Shown one piece after another: positions 6,791-12,674 of a stretch of 14,848 nucleotides of DNA. Under the pieces are notes generated by a model. It was given only the letters and a program-made list of their open reading frames with translations. It was not told where the DNA came from and made no database searches. Origin of the DNA: Gammaproteobacteria bacterium (GTDB lineage Bacteria; Pseudomonadota; Gammaproteobacteria; UBA6429). Made by a program: the position numbers and the translations under genes. The stretch's first letter is position 1. Each line of letters begins with the position of its first letter. Location of the stretch: the NCBI GenBank assembly GCA_003232015.1, contig QIKU01000026.1, positions 1 to 14,848 of the forward strand, read 5' to 3'.

Positions 6791-8686
6791 ATGGTTTTTG
6801 GTAAAAAAGAAAAAGATGATGAACAGCTAGTTCAATGGAAAAAGAAATATTACGATAGCCTGGATGATCTTGAATACAAAGAAGAGCAATGGCATCAGGT
6901 TGAAAAATTATTACGTAATGCCATTGTGCGTATTAGTCTGGCGGCAAGTACAGGAAATGAACGGCTAGCCAAATTACTGGATACCCTGCGGGAAGATATT
7001 CGCAACGGCAAAGACAGTTTAAATCTACGGGTGCAGTTAGATAAAATTACAGCCATTATTCGTAATATTGATACTGCCGATGAGCCGCTTAATAGTGCTT
7101 ATTCTGCTAAAAAATTAGTAGACGAATGTATTGGGCGTGTGCAATGGACAGATAAGGCTCAGCAATTTAAGCGGGGTCTTGCTCGACAATTCAATAATAT
7201 TAAAGATGATGAGATTCAGAAGTTTGTCCATTCTTTTACAAAATTAATTAATCAGGAATTTCTCTGGTATGACGAAAAACTGGCATCACTAAAGTCCGAA
7301 AAAACTCAAAGCACCAATATCCTCCAGACAAAAGAAAATAACACGGTAGCGGATAATGAAACGCTCAAAGTTAGCAGCGAAGATCCTGTTCCATATCAGA
7401 CAACCAGCACTACTCAAGTTCCAGAAATAAAAAAAGAAGTAGCTCTCGAATACTCAGTGGTGTTGTTAAGTTTTCTTAAAAAAATACCGGCCATTTTTAT
7501 TGATGAAACCACAATAAGGCAACTGCAGCTAAAAGCAGCGGCAAGCAAAACACGCCAGCAGGCAATGGAAACCATCGAGCTTATTGCCAGTAGCCTGAAT
7601 ACATCAGCGGCTACGCCTGAAAAAGAAACAGTAGCCAATGCGGCGGTATTTTCAGAACAGGCTGCGGCCTTGTTAGTTGAGTTCTTAGAGCTAATAAGTT
7701 TACCGGATGAACTGAGTGTTACCGCTGAAGCAATACGGCAAACACTGATGAGTGAGCCGGAAAAGCTAAAAGACTGCCTGGGACAAACAGTTGAACTGGT
7801 CATGGCTTTACAAAGGGAACTTGCAAATGAACGCAAGGAACTGGAAAGTTTTTTATCAGAGTTAGGCAGTCGTTTACAGGAAATAGATGAGGAAATAAAA
7901 AAGTTATCCGGTATCAGTGACAAAAGATCAGATAACTTCAGAGCCATGAATGACTCCGTCAATAAAACAACAGATGAGATTAGTCATTTTCTAAATGATG
8001 AAACCAATATCGACACACTAAAAGACCATGTTAAGTCACACGTGATTATGATTCGCCAACATATGGATACTTTTCTTTCAGCAGAAAACAGTCAACAAAA
8101 TTATTCAGATGAAGCGGTGCAGCAATTAGCAAAAGAATTGATTACCGTGAAACGTGAGGCAGAGGCGCTGCGTGAGCAGCTTGAGAAAAAACGTTTGCAG
8201 GCCACACACGACACCCTCACCCGAATTCCCAATCGGCTGGCTTACGATGAATGGATAAGTCAGGAACATGACCGCTTTATAAAATACAATACACCGTTTG
8301 TTTTAATGGTATGGGATGTGGATTTTTTTAAACGTGTTAATGATGAGTTTGGCCACCAGGCAGGTGACAAGGTATTAAGAATTGTTGCACAAATGCTATC
8401 TGAAAATATTCGAGATGCCGATTTTGTGGCGCGCTATGGCGGTGAAGAATTTGTTGTTGTGCTTCCCGGTACCATGCTAACCGCAGCGATGAAAATCGCT
8501 GAAAATATTCGTCAAGCTATTGGGAGTTGTGCTTTTCATTTTCGTGACAAGCCGGTTAGTGTGACAGCCTCTGCTGGTATTTGTGAAATACGTGATAATG
8601 AAAGTGTCCAGGTATTATTTGAACGTGCCGACAAGGCACTTTATAAAGCAAAAGACAGTGGCCGTAATATCTGTATTGCAGGTTAA
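6791..8686 (+). CDS. GGDEF diguanylate cyclase with intact I-site (DgcH-like)
   Basis: This enzyme is predicted to make cyclic di-GMP from two GTP. The GGDEF domain spans about 468-631. It has DTLTRIPNR (474-482), the metal-binding block DVDFFKRVND (509-518) and the active-site motif GGEEF (550-554). The product-inhibition site RxxD (Arg541-Asp544) lies exactly five residues before it. The first 460 residues are hydrophilic and mostly helical, in at least three blocks (about 10-165, 215-345 and 345-470), with a variable linker at 165-215. A charged helix at about 440-470 leads into the catalytic domain. There is no membrane segment and no recognisable PAS, GAF or receiver domain, so the input signal is unknown. 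By architecture and neighbours it resembles P. aeruginosa PA5487 (DgcH), as I recall it. Confidence 0.9.
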   Translation: MVFGKKEKDDEQLVQWKKKYYDSLDDLEYKEEQWHQVEKLLRNAIVRISLAASTGNERLAKLLDTLREDIRNGKDSLNLRVQLDKITAIIRNIDTADEPLNSAYSAKKLVDECIGRVQWTDKAQQFKRGLARQFNNIKDDEIQKFVHSFTKLINQEFLWYDEKLASLKSEKTQSTNILQTKENNTVADNETLKVSSEDPVPYQTTSTTQVPEIKKEVALEYSVVLLSFLKKIPAIFIDETTIRQLQLKAAASKTRQQAMETIELIASSLNTSAATPEKETVANAAVFSEQAAALLVEFLELISLPDELSVTAEAIRQTLMSEPEKLKDCLGQTVELVMALQRELANERKELESFLSELGSRLQEIDEEIKKLSGISDKRSDNFRAMNDSVNKTTDEISHFLNDETNIDTLKDHVKSHVIMIRQHMDTFLSAENSQQNYSDEAVQQLAKELITVKREAEALREQLEKKRLQATHDTLTRIPNRLAYDEWISQEHDRFIKYNTPFVLMVWDVDFFKRVNDEFGHQAGDKVLRIVAQMLSENIRDADFVARYGGEEFVVVLPGTMLTAAMKIAENIRQAIGSCAFHFRDKPVSVTASAGICEIRDNESVQVLFERADKALYKAKDSGRNICIAG

Positions 8687-8689
8687 TTA

Positions 8690-8893
8690 ATGCATCAGAA
8701 AATAATGGGGTTTCATCTGGATGAAGAAAATGACTGGGTAGCCGATCTGGAGTGCGGCCATACGCAGCATGTTCGGCATGCGCCACCCTGGCAAAATCGG
8801 CCATGGGTTATATCTAAAAAGGGGCGGACAGAACATATCGGCATGTCGTTATACTGTAAAAAATGTGACCGAGAAGAATCTGTAGTACGTTAA
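8690..8893 (+). CDS. DUF3565 small Cys/His protein
   Basis: This is a 67-residue protein matching the DUF3565 pattern: an acidic start with WVADLECGHTQHVRH, then PPWQNRPWV, then a C-terminal CKKC pair. Cys22, His24, His27, His30, Cys56 and Cys59 are spaced as in a small zinc-binding fold. Its biochemical function is not known to me. It begins 3 nt after the diguanylate cyclase stop codon, so it is probably translated by coupling as the third gene of the EEP-cyclase set. No signal peptide or membrane segment is present. Confidence 0.85.
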   Translation: MHQKIMGFHLDEENDWVADLECGHTQHVRHAPPWQNRPWVISKKGRTEHIGMSLYCKKCDREESVVR

Positions 8894-8920
8894 GTTTGTT
8901 TCGAGTTTTATAATGAGCAG

Positions 8921-8948
8921 AAAAAACCGGTGCGGGAAAACACCGGTT
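8921..8948 (-). terminator. Intrinsic terminator of the hsp20 gene
   Basis: The perfect 8-bp stem AACCGGTG/CACCGGTT (8925-8932 and 8941-8948) encloses an 8-nt loop. Read on the minus strand, it is followed by a run of six T residues, as in a Rho-independent terminator. It lies about 25 nt beyond the hsp20 stop codon. On the plus strand the hairpin has no T tract, so it is a weaker stop for the DUF3565 operon. Confidence 0.85.
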
Positions 8949-8973
8949 AAGTTGGAGAAAAATAGATAAATAT

Positions 8974-9492
8974 TTATTTAACTTCAATATTTCGACGTTG
9001 TGAGTGTTCCAGTTTTGGAACAGTCAGTTCAAGTACCCCATTTTTGAATGACGTTTTTGCATTATCAATATCCACATCGGCGGGCAGGCCAATAGTACGT
9101 GCGTATTCTCCCTGCGTAATTTCAGAACGGTAATAGTCTGTTTTTTCCTCCTTGTTTTCATAGCAACTGCTAGCCTTGATAGTGACACTATTGTCTGTCA
9201 TGGAAATATCCAGATCTTTTTTCTCTACGCCGGGTAACTCGGCTCGAATGAGCAAGTCTTTATCACGGTCGATAATATCAACCTTGGGTATTCTGCCATC
9301 CGCAAGCATGGGGAGTCGGGACTGGACGGCATCGGGCCAGCGGAAAGGATGTACCCAGTCTCTGGATCTTAGCTGGTCAAATAAATGATCAAGCTCATCA
9401 AATGGTGACAGCATGCGGCGAGCCGAGCTTGGCTTACCTTCGTGGAGTTTAGTCACTGGGGTGGGGTCAGAGTGTTTTTGTGCCTGTGTCAT
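8974..9492 (-). CDS. Small heat shock protein, Hsp20/alpha-crystallin family
   Basis: This is an ATP-independent holdase chaperone that keeps unfolding proteins soluble. Of 172 residues, the first 65 or so form the variable N-terminal arm, with an amphipathic stretch at about 28-52. The alpha-crystallin domain runs about 67-160. It includes IRAELPGVEKKDLDI (82-96) and the signature NGVLELTVPK (151-160). The C-terminal IxV motif (Ile169-Val171), which docks onto neighbouring subunits during oligomerisation, is intact. The start is fixed by the very strong Shine-Dalgarno AAGGAGG (9501-9507 on the minus strand). A single-gene transcript is likely, with a promoter at 9569-9609 and a terminator at 8921-8948. 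The LPG-containing class A/Pseudomonas-type signature suggests it is not an IbpA/IbpB close homologue. Confidence 0.93.
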   Translation of the reverse strand: MTQAQKHSDPTPVTKLHEGKPSSARRMLSPFDELDHLFDQLRSRDWVHPFRWPDAVQSRLPMLADGRIPKVDIIDRDKDLLIRAELPGVEKKDLDISMTDNSVTIKASSCYENKEEKTDYYRSEITQGEYARTIGLPADVDIDNAKTSFKNGVLELTVPKLEHSQRRNIEVK

Positions 9493-9500
9493 AACGGTAT

Positions 9501-9551
9501 CCTCCTTATATATAGCAGGAGCCGCTTGTCAAACCACCTGATTTCGCGGCT
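9501..9551 (-). promoter_or_regulatory. hsp20 leader with possible Shine-Dalgarno-masking hairpin
   Basis: In the predicted hsp20 leader, CTCCT (minus strand, 9521-9517) can pair with AGGAG of the Shine-Dalgarno (9506-9502). The loop is a 10-nt, A/T-rich GCTATATATA. Just upstream, AGCCGC (9551-9546) can pair with GCGGCT (9525-9520). The two stems share two bases, so they could be alternative or coaxial. Small heat shock genes often carry RNA thermometers of this kind. The pairing is seen directly; the temperature response is inferred. Confidence 0.4.
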
Positions 9552-9568
9552 GTTTAACACTTGATATT

Positions 9569-9609
9569 ATTGTAGATGAAAATACATAAAATGCCTTGAG
9601 CTGGATCAA
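9569..9609 (-). promoter_or_regulatory. FNR/Anr-type class II promoter of hsp20
   Basis: On the minus strand TTGATCCAGCTCAA (9609-9596) matches the FNR/Anr consensus TTGAT-N4-ATCAA at 9 of 10 positions. TACAAT (9574-9569), a 5/6 match to the -10 box, follows. If transcription starts at 9561, the box is centred at -41.5 and TACAAT occupies -13 to -8. That is the standard geometry for an oxygen-responsive class II activated promoter. The leader would be about 69 nt. No sigma-32 promoter is evident. Confidence 0.65.
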
Positions 9610-9825
9610 ATTTTGTTAATTTACATGGGTACATATGAGTGTGGTGAGTAGCCTTCATTTTTATTAAAATCATTTATTGAGGGGATAATACTGATTCAGA
9701 AAAAGGGTTTCACTGGCGGAAATAGAGGTTGTTCGCTATACTCTCGGGCAGAATTCCAATAGGTCGGCTGTGTTTTATAAGCCACTGATTTTTATAAAAT
9801 TAATGATGATAAAGGTTTAATAAAA
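9610..9825 (+). other. Intergenic region upstream of cytochrome c5
   Basis: There is no reading frame of substance here. TATACT at 9737-9742 is the best -10 box for the cytochrome gene, but the hexamer 17 nt upstream (TGGCGG, 9714-9719) is a poor -35. GATAAT at 9684-9689 is a second weak candidate. AAAGG at 9811-9815 serves as Shine-Dalgarno, 10 nt before ATG 9826. The palindromic FNR-type box at 9596-9609 could act in this direction too, but no good -10 box lies at the right distance on the plus strand. Confidence 0.35.
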
Positions 9826-10266
9826 ATGAAAGACAGTCAATTTGTAAACTATTTAATTGGTATTGTTGGTGCACTGTTTGGTTTTTTGATTTTAATGGTG
9901 GTTTTAGCTAACTTTATGACAGCAAAAGATGCAGAGCAGGACGTGATGGTTTCTGAAGCCGTTAGTTCACGTATTCAAGCGGTGGGCGAGGTTACGGTGG
10001 GTGCACCTGTTGAGGTGAAAACAGTAGCTGCCAGCCCGGCAGATTCGTATCAGGCGAGCTGCTTTGCCTGCCATGGTACCGGTGCGGCCGGGGCGCCTGT
10101 TTTGGGCGACAAAGCAGCCTGGAAAGCACGTATTGCGCAGGGCAAATCAACCTTATACAAACATGCCATTGGCGGCTTCAAAGGGATGCCACCTAAAGGT
10201 GGTTCTAGCCTGAGTGATGATGCGATTAAGGCCGTGACAGATTATATGGTTTCGAAATCTAAGTAG
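9826..10266 (+). CDS. Membrane-anchored cytochrome c5-type monoheme cytochrome
   Basis: This is a monoheme class I cytochrome c that carries electrons in the periplasm, probably between the bc1 complex and a terminal oxidase. The 146-residue protein has an uncleaved N-terminal anchor (about 9-30), a flexible linker (about 33-70) and a c5-type domain. Heme attaches at CFACH (Cys79, Cys82, His83). The distal methionine ligand is Met121 in KGMPPKGG, the typical c5 pattern. It is a substrate for the CcsBA system encoded upstream in this window. It has its own Shine-Dalgarno and terminator and converges on rep; I recall that Pseudomonas also keeps a c5 gene near rep. Confidence 0.9.
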   Translation: MKDSQFVNYLIGIVGALFGFLILMVVLANFMTAKDAEQDVMVSEAVSSRIQAVGEVTVGAPVEVKTVAASPADSYQASCFACHGTGAAGAPVLGDKAAWKARIAQGKSTLYKHAIGGFKGMPPKGGSSLSDDAIKAVTDYMVSKSK

Positions 10267-10280
10267 TTAATTAGAAACAC

Positions 10281-10312
10281 AAGTGCCCGTATCTCTTTTT
10301 TTACGGGCACTT
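10281..10312. terminator. Bidirectional terminator between cytochrome c5 and rep
   Basis: The perfect 11-bp stem AAGTGCCCGTA/TACGGGCACTT (10281-10291 and 10302-10312) has a 10-nt loop. On the plus strand it is followed by TAATAATTTTT, 14 nt after the cytochrome stop codon. On the minus strand it lies 43 nt past the rep stop codon, so it can serve both convergent genes, although the minus-strand exit lacks a clear T run. Confidence 0.85.
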
Positions 10313-10327
10313 TAATAATTTTTACAT

Positions 10328-10349
10328 GAAAAAAATTCCTTCCAGGAAT
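10328..10349 (-). terminator. Possible small terminator directly after rep
   Basis: On the minus strand ATTCCT-GGA-AGGAAT (10349-10335) is followed by a run of seven T residues, starting 6 nt past the rep stop codon. The stem is short and A/T-rich, so it would be a weak terminator in front of the stronger hairpin at 10281-10312. Confidence 0.35.
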
Positions 10350-10354
10350 AGAAA

Positions 10355-12370
10355 CTAACTACCCGAAACCAGCGCTCGCAAAGATGAAAAATGCATCTGG
10401 CCTTTTTGCTTTTGTTCCTGTTTGCTGAGTTTGGAATTGGAGCCTAGCCAGTTTAAATCTTCCTCTGGGAGTTCATCTATAAAGCGGCTGGGTTCGCAGT
10501 CGACTATTTCACCAAAACGTTTTCGTTGTTTGGCAAAGCTGATGGTGAGGGTATTTTTTGCGCGGGTAATACCAACATAGGCCAGGCGACGTTCTTCTTC
10601 GATATTTTCTTCTTCAATGCTGGTGCGGTGTGGCAGTATTTCTTCTTCCATGCCGACTAAAAATACATGTGGGAATTCTAGCCCTTTGGCTGCGTGTAAG
10701 GTCATTAATGAAACGTTGTCGCCAATTTCATCGTCTTCATTTCGTTCTAGAGTATCAATGAGTGTGAGCTTGGTAATGATGTCATGTAAACTGGCTTCAG
10801 GATCTTTTGTATGCAGTTTACTGATCCAGTCAACCAGCTCATTGACGTTATTAATTTTTCGTATCGCAACCTGTTCATCTTTGGCGGTGTCTGTGAGCCA
10901 TTGTTCATAATCAATATCCTGTATCACGCGCTTTATCGCTGCAACCGGTGAATCATTTTCGGCAGTGTGGGTAACGTCCAGTATCCACTGTGCAAAGTCA
11001 TGTAAATTCTGCTGGGCACGTGCTTTAAGTTGGGTAGTGATCTGGCTTTCAAAGCAGGCACTGAATAAACTGTGATTGTAAGTAGACGAGAATTTATTAA
11101 GTGCTTCTAAAGTACTCGGGCCAATTTCACGGCGGGGTGTGTTAACAATACGGATAAAGGCATTATCATCATCCGGGTTGGCGATTAAGCGCAAGTAAGA
11201 CAGCAAGTCTTTAATCTCGGTATAAGAGAAAAATGAAATCCCGCCACTGAGGTAATAAGGGATGTTGTTTTCACGTAAGGCGCGCTCGAACAGTCGTGAC
11301 TGATGATTGCCGCGATACAGTAACGCATAGTCTTTAAAGTTTGTTCCATACTGAAATTTATGGTGTAAAATTTCGGCCGTGATCTGTTCGGCTTCGATAT
11401 CTTCATTGCCACAGGGTAAGATCCGGATCTGCTCGCCAAAGCCTAATTCGCTCCAGAGTTTTTTCTCAAACACATGGGGGTTGTTTTGAATCAACGTATT
11501 GGCGGCTTTTAAGATACAACCGGTAGACCGGTAATTTTGTTCCAGCTTGATAACGTTTAAATCGGGGTAGTCCGTTTTCAGGTTGAGTAAATTTTCTGGT
11601 TGTGCGCCACGCCATGCATAAATGGACTGGTCGTCATCACCCACCACGGTCAACGCACTTTTGGAGCCGACTATGAGTTTAACGAGTTCGTATTGGGTGT
11701 TGTTGGTATCCTGGTATTCATCCACCAGCAGATAACGAATTTTTTGCTGCCAGTAATTGCGAGCTTCTTCGTTATTACGCAACAGTAAAACCGGCAGCAT
11801 AATCAAGTCATTAAAATCTACCGCATTGTAAGTACGTAGGTGGTGGTTGTATTGTTCATAAATGCGTGCAGTAAGTACAAGGTGCTGGTCGCCATTGGCC
11901 AGTTGTTGTGCATTGTCCGGGGTGACAAAGGCATTTTTCCAGCGGTCGATTTGTTGCAATGCCATTTCGGCCTGATTTTTCGGGTCAGAAAAGGTTTTGC
12001 GCATCAGTTCACGCACCAGACTTAAGCTATCGGTATTGTCGTAAATGGAAAAGCCGGTTTTAAGCCCCAGTGCGTGCAATGAATGGCGAATAATATTTAA
12101 GCCTAGCGTATGGAAGGTGGATACGCGTAAACCTTTTGTTTGCTGTTTTGTCATCAGGCTGGAAACACGTTGTTTCATCTCGCGAGCTGATTTATTGGTA
12201 AAGGTCACTGCAGCAATACTGTTGGCCGGATAGCCGCATTCCTGAATAAGGTAGGCTATTTTGTAAGTGATAACACGGGTTTTACCGCTGCCGGCACCGG
12301 CCAGCACCAGGCAGGGTTGATCGATACAGCGGACAGCGGATTGTTGGGTGCTATTGAGTTGTTGCAGCAT
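10355..12370 (-). CDS. rep: ATP-dependent DNA helicase Rep (UvrD/PcrA superfamily 1A)
   Basis: Rep is a 3'-5' DNA helicase that clears proteins from DNA ahead of the replication fork and helps restart stalled forks. The 671 residues match the E. coli Rep length (about 673) rather than the longer UvrD. All SF1A motifs are present: Q-motif region LNSTQQSAV (5-13), Walker A AGAGSGKT (24-31), Ia FTNKSAREM (57-65), II DEYQD (217-221), III GDDDQSIYAWRGA (244-256), IV LEQNYRS (276-282), V LMTLHAAKGLEF (555-566) and VI RRLAYVGITRAK (594-605). The C-terminal tail ends at LVSGS and is rich in Lys/Gln before it, typical of the region that binds the replicative helicase in Rep. The Shine-Dalgarno before ATG 12370 is weak. 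The gene stands alone and converges with cytochrome c5. Confidence 0.95.
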   Translation of the reverse strand: MLQQLNSTQQSAVRCIDQPCLVLAGAGSGKTRVITYKIAYLIQECGYPANSIAAVTFTNKSAREMKQRVSSLMTKQQTKGLRVSTFHTLGLNIIRHSLHALGLKTGFSIYDNTDSLSLVRELMRKTFSDPKNQAEMALQQIDRWKNAFVTPDNAQQLANGDQHLVLTARIYEQYNHHLRTYNAVDFNDLIMLPVLLLRNNEEARNYWQQKIRYLLVDEYQDTNNTQYELVKLIVGSKSALTVVGDDDQSIYAWRGAQPENLLNLKTDYPDLNVIKLEQNYRSTGCILKAANTLIQNNPHVFEKKLWSELGFGEQIRILPCGNEDIEAEQITAEILHHKFQYGTNFKDYALLYRGNHQSRLFERALRENNIPYYLSGGISFFSYTEIKDLLSYLRLIANPDDDNAFIRIVNTPRREIGPSTLEALNKFSSTYNHSLFSACFESQITTQLKARAQQNLHDFAQWILDVTHTAENDSPVAAIKRVIQDIDYEQWLTDTAKDEQVAIRKINNVNELVDWISKLHTKDPEASLHDIITKLTLIDTLERNEDDEIGDNVSLMTLHAAKGLEFPHVFLVGMEEEILPHRTSIEEENIEEERRLAYVGITRAKNTLTISFAKQRKRFGEIVDCEPSRFIDELPEEDLNWLGSNSKLSKQEQKQKGQMHFSSLRALVSGS

Positions 12371-12674
12371 AGGTGCTCAATTGGAGGCTCATACAGTTGG
12401 ATTAATATTGGAAACAGGGCACTAGTGTAACCAAGCCAGCAAGGCGCGTCGATATTGACAATTCGGAAACATACATAAACAGATTTTGCACCCTGTATGG
12501 GGTAGTTTGGGGCGAAATCACCAGAAAATTGCAGGCCGGGGCCTGAAATGCTATCTTCCACTAGCAACATATATAAGGTGTAGCCTGTCAGCGATAAACA
12601 CGGCATTATTGCCAGCGTGCGGTTGTTACAGGTTTAAATAAAAACAGGATATTTTGAGTGGGGAAGGATGGGGC
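12371..12674. other. Divergent intergenic region between rep and the peptidase-propeller gene
   Basis: These 304 bp hold no convincing gene. TTGACA occurs at 12455-12460, but no good -10 box follows at 16-18 nt. TATATAAG at 12571-12578 is the best -10-like sequence for the rightward gene. A GC-rich inverted repeat CAGGC-CGGG-GCCTG lies at 12532-12545 without a T tract, so it is more likely an operator or a structured leader than a terminator. CCTGT and ACAGG (near 12584-12588 and 12627-12631) form a distant inverted repeat. Confidence 0.4.

Noticed and set aside
7414..7962. 182-codon minus-strand frame inside the diguanylate cyclase gene
   Set aside because: It is Ser/Leu-rich low-complexity sequence antisense to a helical coding region, as expected from reverse reading of such codons. 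It has no family features.
9527..9532. TTGACA on the minus strand upstream of hsp20, read as a sigma-70 -35 box
   Set aside because: The matching -10 (TATATA/TATAAG) would run into the Shine-Dalgarno, so the transcript would begin inside or after its own ribosome binding site. The promoter at 9569-9609 fits far better.
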